Positions 17,851 to 27,181 of a stretch of 64,000 bases of DNA are shown here, piece after piece (within the stretch, counting starts at the first letter, position 1; each line of letters starts with the position of its first letter). Origin of the DNA: Nostoc sp. MS1 (GTDB lineage Bacteria; Cyanobacteriota; Cyanobacteriia; Cyanobacteriales; Nostocaceae); the NCBI RefSeq assembly GCF_019976755.1, contig NZ_AP023442.1:124001-188000 (forward strand), in the 5' to 3' direction. A model generated the notes under the pieces. The model made no database searches, was not told where the DNA came from, and saw only the letters and a program-made list of their open reading frames with translations. A program made the position numbers and the translations under genes.

Positions 17851-19809
17851 AGGGAGCAACGCGATTTGGTGAGGTGGGATCAAAAACCAGCGATCGCTAA
17901 CAACTTTCTTCAGTACTAAAAAATATTTCTTATATTAGAAGCCGTATTAATACGTAAGCTATCAACCAATTTCAAGTCTGGTGATGTGTGCAAAAATTTA
18001 TAAAGGTCAAAAACAAGGTAGGATTCCGGTTAAGTAATCTTTCCAGAGTTTTAACGTCTACCTTTTATGGCAAAAAATATAAGTGCAACTCTTGATTTAA
18101 ACAAGTCAGTTAAAAGTTTTCACTTACAGGTCACAAAACTTTTAGAATTTACAAATATCACAGAGTGGGATGGAAAAAAGCTGAGAGAACGAGAAAAAGA
18201 AATTAGAGAACAGGCAATGATTTTAGCAGGTCAATGTATAGCTGTTTTATTATATAATCTTTCCGTATCCCCAAAAATCCTAAACTATTCTGTTAGTCAA
18301 ACACAGGGATGGAGAAATTTAAATACACAAAAACATGGTTCTAAAAAGCGAAAAATAGTAACAATTGGAAACGTCGAAGTAACTTTAACTTTACCTTATG
18401 TACTTGAACGGAATCCCACAAGTAAAGAATCTGATAATCCTCTGCTCAATGAGCCAAAAATAAAAACTTCAAATCAAGGATTTTGTCCGTTTTTAAAGTG
18501 GCTAGGGATGTCTGAAGGTATTACCCCTCTAGTCTGGTCAATAATCGCAAAATATGGTGCGATCGCTAGTTCTTTCGATGCAGCACGTTCGACGCTAACG
18601 GATTGGGGAATAAATGTTAGTTTAAAACGAATCGAACGCCTGACTTACCTTTTTGGTGAAATTGGTATTAATCTACGCCAATCAAAAATATTAAATCTGG
18701 AGATGAACCACTTATCTAATAGTAATGTTCTCAAAGGCCAACGAGTTGTAATCGCTGTAGATGGTGGAAGAACTAAAATTAGGTTTAATAAAAAAGGTAG
18801 ACGCAGTAAGAAAACAAACCGTCATGGCTTTGTTGGTGAATGGATGGAGCCAAAGTTACTAACAATTTATGTAGTAAATGAAGAAGGTAAAAAAATTAGG
18901 ACATCGACAATACCTATTACGAATGATGGCACATATTCAGGTTATAAAGAATTCCTCAAAATTTTAGAGATGTATTTAGTAAATTTGGGTATAAGTGAAG
19001 CCAAGCAGGTGTTATTGATTGCTGATGGTGCAGAGTGGATATGGATACACATTCCTCTTTTACTAAAAAAATTAAAATGCCCACTTGAAACTTATCAATT
19101 ATTAGACTTTTATCACGCAGCATCACATTTACAAGATTTTGCTGATGCCGCTTTTAGTACAGATAATGAGCGTCAATCCTGGTTTAAAAAATCTCGGAAA
19201 ATTTTAAAGAAAGGTCAGGCACTAGATTTAATGAGAAATATGGGTGAATTTATTTCCGAGGCAACAGGAGAGCGCTGTAAAATTATGGTAAGAGAGCGAA
19301 ATTATATTTTAAAAGCGTATAGAAGGAGGCTTTTAAAATATAACGAAGTTGCAGCTCGAAAATTACCTCTCGGTAGTGGTGCAGTTGAAAGTTTAATTCG
19401 TCAAGTTGTTAATTTACGCATGAAAGGAAACAGTAAGTTTTGGTTACAAAATAATGCAGAAATTATGTTACATCTGCGTTGTCAATGGATAGCTAAAAGT
19501 TGGGATAATTTTTGTGATTCTATCTTTAATTCTTTTATCAAACCCCAAACTGGTTGATAAATTTTATACTTTAATTCTGCCTTCAATTTATTTTCTGCCG
19601 TAATTGATACTAAGTATCAAAGACTTGTTGCAGAGATTTTTGGAAATAATCCTCAAATGACTTGCTAGCAATCTTTTTGAGATATCTCATCAAGATGATT
19701 TTTCGTGTAAATCAATATTTTATTTGTAAATAAAATCACTATTAAATTAAGTATGATTTTTAGCGATCGCTTGATTTTGATCCGACTTCACAAAATCGCG
19801 TTGCTCCCT
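17851..19809 (+). mobile_element. ISKra4-family insertion sequence, copy 1
   Basis: Ends carry matching inverted repeats GGGAGCAACGCGATTTGGTG (left) and the complement of GGGAGCAACGCGATTTTGTG (right), about 45 bases with a few mismatches and reaching a HIP1 site. Flanks show duplicated TATTGTCG at 17843-17850 and 19809-19816, with one extra A at the left tip. One transposase gene. The element is almost identical to copies at 29323 and 49941. Confidence 0.9.
18067..19557 (+). CDS. ISKra4-family transposase
   Basis: 496 residues. The DDE site is visible: D in VIAVDGGRTKIR, D in LLIADGAEWIW and E in LGSGAVESLIRQVV. LLDFYHAASHLQDFA between them is the family's His-containing stretch. The N-terminal 200 residues would bind the ends. 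Identical in sequence to the product of copy 2, so both are recent and probably active. ATG 18067 follows a long leader inside the left end. Confidence 0.92.
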   Translation: MAKNISATLDLNKSVKSFHLQVTKLLEFTNITEWDGKKLREREKEIREQAMILAGQCIAVLLYNLSVSPKILNYSVSQTQGWRNLNTQKHGSKKRKIVTIGNVEVTLTLPYVLERNPTSKESDNPLLNEPKIKTSNQGFCPFLKWLGMSEGITPLVWSIIAKYGAIASSFDAARSTLTDWGINVSLKRIERLTYLFGEIGINLRQSKILNLEMNHLSNSNVLKGQRVVIAVDGGRTKIRFNKKGRRSKKTNRHGFVGEWMEPKLLTIYVVNEEGKKIRTSTIPITNDGTYSGYKEFLKILEMYLVNLGISEAKQVLLIADGAEWIWIHIPLLLKKLKCPLETYQLLDFYHAASHLQDFADAAFSTDNERQSWFKKSRKILKKGQALDLMRNMGEFISEATGERCKIMVRERNYILKAYRRRLLKYNEVAARKLPLGSGAVESLIRQVVNLRMKGNSKFWLQNNAEIMLHLRCQWIAKSWDNFCDSIFNSFIKPQTG

Positions 19810-20294
19810 ATTGTCGATGAGTGCGCCGGCATTGGCCCAAAGTCGCGCTGTTAATATCAGTATTGGCAGTATTGGTGGTGGATTAGATAATGCTGCTTTG
19901 CGAACAGTTCGCCAACTTATCGGGTTTGCAGTTGGTACTGGTACTGTTGATAAATTCATTGTCTATAGTCCCAGGAATGGTTCTCCTATTCCCATCGAAG
20001 GAGGTTTGTCTGCTTGTGCTGAAGCTGGCTTCGGAATAACTGATGAGAGATTTAATGCTTTTGTTCAGCAATTGCGTTCAATTACACCCCGCTCAGGAAC
20101 TTTTTTAAATGTAGAACTTGCTGCAAGCTGTAGACTCAACTAAAAATTCTGGTACTTAATCCTCCTCAAATGCAATGTTCCATTAACTGATGTCGATCTA
20201 GCATCTTTGGAAGAATTGCTGTTCAATGCAGAGGCTATTGAAAGCCAAGAGGGGTTTGAGGAAGTCTACGGGAAGATTTTAAGTTGGATTGTCC

Positions 20295-20329
20295 AGAGAT
20301 TCCACTATTTTTTCAAAAATGGAATCTCT
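20295..20329. terminator. Hairpin between convergent genes
   Basis: AGAGATTCCA at 20295-20304 pairs perfectly with TGGAATCTCT at 20320-20329. The loop holds T and A runs. It lies between the 3' end of the plus-strand gene (20143) and the 3' end of the minus-strand gene (20352), where a two-way terminator is expected. Confidence 0.6.
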
Positions 20330-20351
20330 AAATTTTAACCTAAAAAATTTC

Positions 20352-20687
20352 TCAGGATTTTGCGTATAGCCAAGAGCTAAACAGACGAGTCACCCTCGGC
20401 ATAACAACATAGGTCAGCAGCGCAACCATAGTAACGGAAATAATGAATGAAATCATCAAAGGAGGTAAGGAGCCAAGCAAGGGTGCTAAAAGTTTATTCA
20501 ACAAGTTAATCAAGACATAAACAACCACCCAAGTGAGTAATGCTGTTTTATAGCGAGGTGGAGTCTTGAGTGGTTGACCTGGAAGGGAAAACCATGCTTC
20601 TAAAGCACTCAGTTGTTGAACATGAGGTTCAGATTGAACCAAATGTTGAGATTGAGACAGCCAATATTGGCGATCGCTTGACTCCAT
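20352..20687 (-). CDS. C-terminal membrane part of an antibiotic-biosynthesis-monooxygenase-type protein
   Basis: 111 residues: LEAWFSLPGQPLKTPPRYKT, then two membrane segments (about 47-68 and 73-95) and VMPRVTRLFSSWLY. I recognise this as the membrane tail of cyanobacterial proteins that normally start with an ABM (antibiotic biosynthesis monooxygenase) domain of about 90 residues; that domain is absent here. ATG lies 6 bases after the stop of the SDR gene, so it is translated as its partner. Short form may be natural or a remnant. Confidence 0.6.
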   Translation of the reverse strand: MESSDRQYWLSQSQHLVQSEPHVQQLSALEAWFSLPGQPLKTPPRYKTALLTWVVVYVLINLLNKLLAPLLGSLPPLMISFIISVTMVALLTYVVMPRVTRLFSSWLYAKS

Positions 20688-20693
20688 AAAAAC

Positions 20694-21440
20694 CTACCAC
20701 TGTAATTGAATTGGGCCACCAAACTTCCGCATCTCAGCAAAAAATTGTCCTTGCGCTCCACCATTTGGTAAGGTTGCTAAATAGAAAGCAGTTTCGGCTC
20801 CTTCTTCGGCTGTAAACGGTGCATCATCGCCTCCCATATCGGTTTTCATCCAACCAGGAGAATAAGCATTAACGAGGATATTATCACCCTGGAGTTCTTT
20901 TGCCAGAAGCACAGTTAGCCCGTTTATCCCAATTTTAGAAAGTCTATAGGAAGGAGCTAGTGGGTAATAATCGCTGGTAATGCTGCTTAAAGATGCCATT
21001 TCCGTAGAAACATTGACAATACGACCATAGTTATTAATTTTCATCAAAGGTATTAAAGCTTGAGAAATTCTCAGCACTGCTATAACGTTAGTATTAAATG
21101 TGGCTTGTAGTGTTTCCAGTTGCACAGTCAACAAGCTAGATTCTTCTGGCTTGGCTGTAGGATTAATGCCAGCATTATTCACTAAAACATCTACCTTGCC
21201 GTAAGTTTGTCCTAGCCAGTGCGTAAACTCTAATACGCTAGTATCACTGGTTACATCTAATAAATGATAATTGACATCAAGCCCTTCACTTGATAATTGC
21301 TTTTTAGCAGCAAGACCATCTGTTTCATTCCGGCTCGTCAGCACGACATGAATGCCAATTTGAGATAATTTGCGAGAAATAGCAAGTCCTAATCCGCGAT
21401 TGCTACCTGTAACTACAGCAATCTTTGTTTGATTTGTCAT
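20694..21440 (-). CDS. Short-chain dehydrogenase/reductase
   Basis: 248 residues, classical SDR. Cofactor loop TGSNRGLG (11-18), NNAG (88-91), S145, and the catalytic Y165-x3-K169 in SYRLSK. SRNETD at the end of strand two suggests NADP(H). Substrate unknown. The gene is divergent from a LysR regulator at 21526 with an 85-base gap, a layout that usually means the regulator controls it, and it is followed by the membrane-tail gene. Confidence 0.92.
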   Translation of the reverse strand: MTNQTKIAVVTGSNRGLGLAISRKLSQIGIHVVLTSRNETDGLAAKKQLSSEGLDVNYHLLDVTSDTSVLEFTHWLGQTYGKVDVLVNNAGINPTAKPEESSLLTVQLETLQATFNTNVIAVLRISQALIPLMKINNYGRIVNVSTEMASLSSITSDYYPLAPSYRLSKIGINGLTVLLAKELQGDNILVNAYSPGWMKTDMGGDDAPFTAEEGAETAFYLATLPNGGAQGQFFAEMRKFGGPIQLQW

Positions 21441-21525
21441 ATTGATAAATTTTAAACAGCTTTCAGTCTTACTTTACTGAGATGTTATAAATTAATCAAA
21501 TTGATTGAAATAATGTAGTTTATCG

Positions 21526-22443
21526 ATGGGATTAATAGACTTGTCTGCCATTGATCTGAATCTGCTTGTTGCCTTTGAAGTGCTTTTTGAAGAAAAAAGC
21601 GTTACAGCCTCTGCAACACGTCTGTATTTAGGGCAACCAGCTATGAGTGCAGCATTGGGAAGATTACGTACACTATTTAAAGATGATTTATTTATCCGAA
21701 TTGGTAGAGAAATGCAACCTACAGCAAAAGCGATCTTAATTGCTCCGGGGATCAAGGCCGCTTTACAACAAATTCGGCAGACATTAGAATCTAACCAAAC
21801 ATTTGACGCAACGACTTCTAAAAGCACTTTGACAATTGGCAGTTCAGATTACACCAGCTGTATCGTTATGCCCAAGCTTTTAAAAGTTTGTCATCAAATC
21901 GCACCAAACATTGATTTTCGATTGATTGGTTTTAACAAAGACTCTGTAGGAGAATTACTAGAGCAACGAGAGATTGATCTAGCCTTGGGTGTTTTCCAAA
22001 ATCCACCCAGGCAAACAATGCAGATGCCTTTATTTTCCGAACACTTTGTTGGCATTTGTCGTCGAGGGCATCCTGTAATTACTCAGGATGATATTTCACC
22101 AGAAATTTTCGCTAATCTTCTCCATGCACTTTTTACTATCAGACAGGATGAAGTTGGTGAAATTGACAAGGTGCTGTCTCAGTACAATCAAAAGCGTCGC
22201 GTTGTTTTGACGACTCCCCATTTACTAATACTACCAGCAATTATTTCATCGAGTGACTTAGTTGCTGCTGTTCCATCACGATTGGTAGCACCCAAGGTCT
22301 ATCAAGACACATTAGAGATTTTTGAACTTCCTATACAAACACAACCGTGGATGATTTCGATGCTGTGGAGCAAACTCACAGACCAAGATCAGTCAAATTG
22401 TTGGTTAAGACAGATGCTCAAGAACGTTTGTCAAGAAATTTAA
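21526..22443 (+). CDS. LysR-family transcriptional regulator
   Basis: 305 residues. N-terminal helix-turn-helix: LNLLVAFEVLFEEKSVTASA, TRLYLGQPAMSAALGRLRTL, as in NodD/PcpR-type members, then the substrate-binding domain. It is divergent from the SDR gene and probably controls it together with a small-molecule ligand. Immediately beyond its stop begins a foreign nuclease-gene fragment, so the 3' flank is a recombination junction, though the protein end looks natural. Confidence 0.92.
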   Translation: MGLIDLSAIDLNLLVAFEVLFEEKSVTASATRLYLGQPAMSAALGRLRTLFKDDLFIRIGREMQPTAKAILIAPGIKAALQQIRQTLESNQTFDATTSKSTLTIGSSDYTSCIVMPKLLKVCHQIAPNIDFRLIGFNKDSVGELLEQREIDLALGVFQNPPRQTMQMPLFSEHFVGICRRGHPVITQDDISPEIFANLLHALFTIRQDEVGEIDKVLSQYNQKRRVVLTTPHLLILPAIISSSDLVAAVPSRLVAPKVYQDTLEIFELPIQTQPWMISMLWSKLTDQDQSNCWLRQMLKNVCQEI

Positions 22444-22445
22444 CA

Positions 22446-22769
22446 TATCGGCAGTATTTACAAGGTTGTGCCAACACTAAAGAACAATTCCTCCAGGCTG
22501 AGGCTAATGCCAAACAACAGAAGGTGGGCTTTTGGAAGCAATCGCAGCTGACAATGCCTTGGGATTTTAGGCGGGGAAGAAAGATACTCCGCCTACTAAA
22601 GTGCGATCGCCACAACAACAGCAGTGCGATCTTTCCTACCCAGACTTCTGCATTCCACCCAATGCAGCAGACTTGGACTGTCCTGATATTCCTTACCGCA
22701 GATTTAGGGTGAATCAGCCAGACCCGCACTCTTTCGATAGGGATAGGGATGGGATTAGTTGCGAGGGAT
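22446..22769 (+). pseudogene. 3' fragment of an SNase-Excalibur nuclease gene
   Basis: From about 22446 the DNA matches the 3' half of the 14953 nuclease gene (YRQYLQGCANTKEQFLQAEA... to ...FDRDRDGISCEG), starting at the same point in the gene (15310). A one-base loss near 22572 (GGCGGGGAAG against GGCGAGGGAAG) shifts the frame before the Excalibur domain. There is no start. It is a decayed paralogue fragment abutting the LysR gene by three bases. Confidence 0.82.
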
Positions 22770-22817
22770 GACGATTAGCTGGACATCCAGGAGACCCCCA
22801 CTGTACCTGTACTTAGG

Positions 22818-24092
22818 TCAGTGGCGGGTTGTTGACTTATATAGCAGCAGACGGTTTGTTGATATTGCTATAGCCGTAAATATTAGTATAGCTAGACTTA
22901 AAGATGACTCAGGTACATCAGTAGAAGAGGCAATAGGTATGAGAAGAAATGCCCGGTTTCTTAAAAGATTACCATCTGGGTCAATAAATTCAGAATTGGT
23001 CAGAATTTGCCCAAGATCATTAACTGCAATAGCCGAATTAAGAGTCAAGCCCAGTGAAGAGGTTACTAGCTTATTCAGGTCAAACATTTGACCATTTTCA
23101 TATAAAAAAGCGCGACGCTCACCATTGGCTGTAGTTGATTCACCAACTACCTTACCTAAATTATTAATGTCATTGGCTGAACTAAATGAGCCACCTAGCG
23201 TACCTAAATTACTGGTATTTGTAATTGGACTATTAGGGGCTGTTAGAAAAGCATTAGTTTCACCGTTAGCTGTAGTTGAAAAACCAACAACTTGTCCTAA
23301 ATTATTAATCGCAGTAGCTTGACTAGTGGAGCCACCTAATGTCCCTAAGTCATCTGTATTTGGGTTAATTGGACTATTGGGTGCAGTACGGAAGGCATGG
23401 GTTTGTAAATTGATGTCCCAAGAAGCTCCTACTACTTGACCTAAATCATTGATGTCAGTTGCGGACGTAAATCTAGATCCCAAGGAGGGGCCATCCTTAA
23501 CAATACCACCGAGTGAACCAATATCATCTGTTGCTTGATTAACTGGACTATTAGGAGCAGTTCGGTAAGAAAATGAACCTAAAAATCGGGAAGATGTCAC
23601 AACCGCTACTTGACCAGCGTTATTAATACTTTGAGCAAAGCTAAAACTACCAAGACCAAGTTTATCTGTTGCGGCATTGACTGGACTATTGGCAGAGGTT
23701 CGGAATGCTTCATATATGTCCCACTCAGGATTACCAAAAGGTATAATGCCGACTACCTGACCTAAATCGTTGATAGCAGAAGGAGAAGCAAACCCACCAT
23801 TTTGGGGGTCAATATAATCGGTAGTTGGGTTGATAGGACTATTAGCAGCAGTGCGAAAGCCGTGAAATTCTATCTGATTTTCATTCAAGGGATAGTAGTA
23901 GCTCGTCAAGCCAGTAACCTGACCTTTATTGTTCAGATCAATTGCACGGATATCTGTTTGTTGAGAAATCAAGTTACCAAGGTCAAGGACAGAGTAAACT
24001 GTTGCTGCACTGCTGGGTTGACAAATAGCTATTCCTAGTCCAGTCCATATAAGTGCTGTTAAGCTAGTTTGATAAATACTGCGTAATTTCAT
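22818..24092 (-). CDS. Secreted HAF-repeat protein with PEP-CTERM-like tail
   Basis: ATG 24092 preferred over TTG 24143. A signal peptide ends near PSSAATVYS. Then come about seven HAF repeats, each like DLGTLGG..SQATAINNLGQVVG followed by AFLTAPNSP, which should form a beta-propeller-like fold. The last 35 residues (VPESSLSLAILIFTAIAIST, then Arg/Lys) are a PEP-CTERM-type sorting signal, with PES in place of PEP. Expected to be exported and processed at the membrane by exosortase if the host has it. Role unknown. Confidence 0.85.
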   Translation of the reverse strand: MKLRSIYQTSLTALIWTGLGIAICQPSSAATVYSVLDLGNLISQQTDIRAIDLNNKGQVTGLTSYYYPLNENQIEFHGFRTAANSPINPTTDYIDPQNGGFASPSAINDLGQVVGIIPFGNPEWDIYEAFRTSANSPVNAATDKLGLGSFSFAQSINNAGQVAVVTSSRFLGSFSYRTAPNSPVNQATDDIGSLGGIVKDGPSLGSRFTSATDINDLGQVVGASWDINLQTHAFRTAPNSPINPNTDDLGTLGGSTSQATAINNLGQVVGFSTTANGETNAFLTAPNSPITNTSNLGTLGGSFSSANDINNLGKVVGESTTANGERRAFLYENGQMFDLNKLVTSSLGLTLNSAIAVNDLGQILTNSEFIDPDGNLLRNRAFLLIPIASSTDVPESSLSLAILIFTAIAISTNRLLLYKSTTRH

Positions 24093-24262
24093 ATTGAAGA
24101 ATATATAACTTTTTATAAAAAGCTTTAGGGTTTCTCTACGCAAAACATACTATCCGAGTTGTGCAGTTGTAAATCACACTTTAGTAATATTACTGAAACC
24201 CAAAACTAAATACTAATGCCCTTGACATACTCATTGACATTCCACGTCAGTAAATAGTCAAC

Positions 24263-24613
24263 TTAAACAGTATCATCCATCCAACCACAGTCTGCACAAT
24301 CCCAATGCACCCGTGTTGTATAATCATGTTCAAACTTAGCGCCGCACCCAGGACAAAACCCAGTAAACATTGGATGCCAGTCAAGTAACTCTAACTGTTG
24401 CTCTTGTGTCCATCTTTGGCGCGGCTGTAGAATTAACTCGCCGTTGTAGTAGGTTGCACCAACTGGATGCCAAAGTTCTTCTATTTGGGCATTGGGTTTG
24501 GATCTAAAATCAATGCAATTATTAGCATCTACCCCATCTAGATGAACAGCACAGACAAGGTATGGGTTATGGGCATAGAAAAGACAGTTATCGCAATCAG
24601 GGATTTTAGGCAT
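24263..24613 (-). CDS. Cys-rich protein with C-terminal zinc ribbon
   Basis: 116 residues. N-terminal CDNCLFYAHNPYLVCAVHLDG and C-terminal CPGCGAKF...WDCADCGWMDDTV supply two sets of Cys pairs, the latter a typical zinc ribbon. Small cyanobacterial protein of unknown role; may bind nucleic acid or act as a metal-dependent adaptor. It ends a run of three minus-strand genes spaced by similar intergenic DNA. Confidence 0.65.
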   Translation of the reverse strand: MPKIPDCDNCLFYAHNPYLVCAVHLDGVDANNCIDFRSKPNAQIEELWHPVGATYYNGELILQPRQRWTQEQQLELLDWHPMFTGFCPGCGAKFEHDYTTRVHWDCADCGWMDDTV

Positions 24614-24623
24614 ACTTCAGTTA

Positions 24624-24690
24624 TACACCTAACTTTTGTTCGTAAATTCATATATGCAGCAAATTATATAGAAAGTATTACTTTTGATTT
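24624..24690. repeat. Intergenic repeat, copy 1
   Basis: CACCTAACTTTTGTTCGTAA and the next 45 bases recur at 25244 with few changes (ATATGCAGCAAA, then GAAGTATTACTTTT in both). It lies just upstream of the minus-strand zinc-ribbon gene and may hold its promoter. Confidence 0.7.
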
Positions 24691-24753
24691 TAAAAAGTTG
24701 ATAGTGGCTAAGTGCAATGAGCCATTTACGCCCATTATTTCATTACCCTTATC

Positions 24754-25164
24754 TCAATTAAGCTCATTACGATTAGGTGTAGGTAATTGCATGACCTCAG
24801 AAAAGCGTGAATACTTAACTTCATCTGTAGGAGGATAATCTGCCGACACAGCAATTAAGCCAACTTTGATATCCTCGAAATAAATCACACCGCCAATACG
24901 TTGTTCAGCCCAGAAAGGGGCATGGAAAAAACCATACTCTGCAATGTAGATGGGTAAAAAGCCAGTAATCTTGATTACCCTGCCAAAAATTTGCTCTCCG
25001 GTTTTGTGGATGACAGCATCTAGGTATTCATTATATTTAGGCTCGCCCAGTTCAATAAATTCAGGATCATCCGCAAAATAATCCATATAAAACGACCAGA
25101 TAACAGATAAGTCTGCTTCAAGAGTCAGTTTCTGCTTAAGTTCCTGGAATTGGTCGATGTTCAT
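24754..25164 (-). CDS. Hypothetical soluble protein (136 aa)
   Basis: ATG 25164 is chosen (MNIDQFQELKQKLTLEADLS); an upstream frame to 25203 adds an unlikely N-terminus. The product is acidic and aromatic (VIWSFYMDYFADDPEFIELG, GFLPIYIAEYGFFHAPFWAE). It looks like a small conserved cyanobacterial family of unknown role. Copies of the intergenic repeat lie on both sides. Confidence 0.6.
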   Translation of the reverse strand: MNIDQFQELKQKLTLEADLSVIWSFYMDYFADDPEFIELGEPKYNEYLDAVIHKTGEQIFGRVIKITGFLPIYIAEYGFFHAPFWAEQRIGGVIYFEDIKVGLIAVSADYPPTDEVKYSRFSEVMQLPTPNRNELN

Positions 25165-25243
25165 AATGGATAATGTTGATGAGGTGGGACGAGCAGACCG
25201 CACTGTTAAAAATCTATCATGAGCATATCTTTAAATTGGAATT

Positions 25244-25311
25244 ATCACCTAACTTTTGTTTGTAAATCATATATGCAGCAAACTATACAAGAAGTATTAC
25301 TTTTTACATTG
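25244..25311. repeat. Intergenic repeat, copy 2
   Basis: Second copy of the 67-base repeat seen at 24624. It sits upstream of the 24754 gene and overlaps the last codons of the DUF4360 gene. The placement in front of two neighbouring minus-strand genes suggests a duplicated promoter segment. Confidence 0.7.
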
Positions 25312-25905
25312 ACGGTATTTAATGTAATAAACTAAACCACGTTGAGTCAGATCAAATGAGTCAACAGTTGCTATACCTTGACCACTGGCGGTCATTGCAG
25401 CATTCACCTGCATATTTACACTATTACCACAGGCTGACCACGCACCGCCCATAGTCACTAATTTGTCTCGAACGTTGTAATCAGTTTCACCTCTAAACGT
25501 TTTAGAAAAAATAGAGCCACGCTGACCAGCAAAAAAATATTCTACTCTTAATCTTCCTATTGTGTCAGGTGCAATATATCCTCGATAGTCAACATTATAG
25601 ATAGAAATTTGAAAGCCTTGAGGTACTTGAATAGGAATACTAAAATTACAGTTTTTGTGTGATTCGTCTGCTTGATTTCCTAGAGCTACAAATTGAGCAA
25701 ATAAAATACTTAACTCCTGACCATCGGGACTAACGCTGACACTAGCAGAGCCTTCAGGACAACCATTACCCCCATATTCTTCGCCTCTAATTTTAACTTT
25801 ATCCTTAGCAAAACATGGTTCAATAAAGAAAGTCACTAATATAGTAGAAATCAGAAAAGCTGGGGCGAATTTAAGACATTTATTTGGAAAGTTTTGATGA
25901 TTCAT
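25297..25905 (-). CDS. Secreted DUF4360-type protein
   Basis: 202 residues. A signal peptide ends at IEPCFAKD. The mature part begins KVKIRGEEYGGNGCPEGSAS, the hallmark of the DUF4360 family, and holds Cys at GCPEG, NCNF, ACGN and QCKK that could form two disulfides. Family members are exported beta-rich proteins of unknown function in bacteria and fungi. Single gene on the minus strand. Confidence 0.85.
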   Translation of the reverse strand: MNHQNFPNKCLKFAPAFLISTILVTFFIEPCFAKDKVKIRGEEYGGNGCPEGSASVSVSPDGQELSILFAQFVALGNQADESHKNCNFSIPIQVPQGFQISIYNVDYRGYIAPDTIGRLRVEYFFAGQRGSIFSKTFRGETDYNVRDKLVTMGGAWSACGNSVNMQVNAAMTASGQGIATVDSFDLTQRGLVYYIKYRQCKK

Positions 25906-25985
25906 GCTGTTGTTTAATGAAAAAGCTGTTGATGCTTATCCAAATTTGTTCGGTGGTTCTGCACCTGCTTGAAATCTACAAGCAA

Positions 25986-27116
25986 TTAAGCGCGGTAAGC
26001 GTGGATAGACTTAAAACCATTACTAATTGCAGAACCCATTATCTTCATAACCAGATTACGAAGTCCCACAGTGAGAGGATGCTTCAATTCGCCCATTTTG
26101 GCAGAGTGTAAAGATTGCTCAACAATCATCTTAGTGCGTGGAAAACGCGCAGATTCATAGTGCTTAAAAGCAATACTGGGATCTGTGTGTAGTTGTAAGC
26201 ATTGGGCAATCACATAGGCATCTTCTAAAGCTGTACAAGCGCCTTGCCCCATAGTAGGTAGCATAGGGTGGGCAGCATCACCAAGTAAAGTAATATTTCG
26301 CTGGCTCCAAGGTTGTTTGGGTGGGCGGTCATATAAGTCGGTAGTCAAAATATTCATTGGTTCGGTAGCAGCAATTAATTCTGGAATAGCTCTAGGCCAA
26401 TCTTGATACATCGTTTCCAGTTGTTTGGAAAAACAAACTGGGGTGTTTGATTGTTTGATTGATGACTTTGCGGCTGCATACCAATACATCTTTTCTTCTC
26501 CAAGCATCATAAAACCGAATGCTTTGCCGCGTCCTAAAAATTCGTGAATATAGCCAGGGCGGTAGTCTTTGGGAACACGATTGGTCAAACCGCGCCAAGT
26601 TTGAAAATTTCGGTAAATAGGAGGCTCCAAACCTAAAATAGCGGCTCTGACTCGTGAGTGCAAACCATCTGCACCAATCAAAGCATCTGCTTCAACCGCT
26701 AAACCTGAACGAAAGTAGGCAACAACTCGATTATTTTGATGCTCAAATCGCTCAAGAGTTTCTCCGAGAATAAATTTATCAGCTGAGACATTGCACCACA
26801 ATAACTGATGTAGTTTGGCGCGATGAATGCCAATCACAGGTAACTCATAATTATCGAGCGTGATGTTGACTAATTCTTTACCAGATTGAGAATTAAATTG
26901 ATAGTTTGTGATTACACAACCAACCTCTAATGCCTGAGCCAATAAACCTAACTGCTTCAAAATATGGGTAGCATTAGCCCACAGCGCAATCCCCGCACCA
27001 ACTTCACGCAACTGTTTAGTTCGCTCGTAAACAACAGGCTCAATGCCAGCACGATATAGGGACAAAGCTGTTGCTGCACCACCAATCCCACCACCAATAA
27101 TGATTACTTTTGTCAT
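25986..27116 (-). CDS. FAD-dependent aromatic-ring-type monooxygenase
   Basis: 376 residues. FAD site GGGIGGAATALSL (8-20), the DG motif in IGADGLHSRVRAA, and the GD motif LLGDAAHPMLPTMGQGACTA. This is the group A flavoprotein hydroxylase layout, close to salicylate hydroxylase and zeaxanthin-epoxidase-like enzymes; it would use NAD(P)H and oxygen. It is divergent from a TetR regulator whose operator lies between them, so its substrate or product is probably sensed by that regulator. Confidence 0.9.
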   Translation of the reverse strand: MTKVIIIGGGIGGAATALSLYRAGIEPVVYERTKQLREVGAGIALWANATHILKQLGLLAQALEVGCVITNYQFNSQSGKELVNITLDNYELPVIGIHRAKLHQLLWCNVSADKFILGETLERFEHQNNRVVAYFRSGLAVEADALIGADGLHSRVRAAILGLEPPIYRNFQTWRGLTNRVPKDYRPGYIHEFLGRGKAFGFMMLGEEKMYWYAAAKSSIKQSNTPVCFSKQLETMYQDWPRAIPELIAATEPMNILTTDLYDRPPKQPWSQRNITLLGDAAHPMLPTMGQGACTALEDAYVIAQCLQLHTDPSIAFKHYESARFPRTKMIVEQSLHSAKMGELKHPLTVGLRNLVMKIMGSAISNGFKSIHAYRA

Positions 27117-27181
27117 GATCGTTTATCGACAGACTTGTCAGTTGATAAATCCTATCTAACAGCTTTTAGCAGCAATCGTCA

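Larger units (their letters stand above)
17806..20143 (+). pseudogene. Secreted hypothetical protein gene interrupted by ISKra4 copy 1
   Basis: The first part (17806-17850) encodes MKKFTSLMIVGAILS; the rest resumes at 19817 after the element and one copy of the 8-bp duplication TATTGTCG. Joined, the frame reads ...GAILS then MSAPALAQSRAVNI, a complete signal peptide with cleavage after ALA, followed by about 100 residues (GSIGGGLDNAALRTVRQLIG...ELAASCRLN). The mature protein has two Cys and would be periplasmic or secreted; family unknown. As it stands, the 3' part has lost its signal start. Confidence 0.85.
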
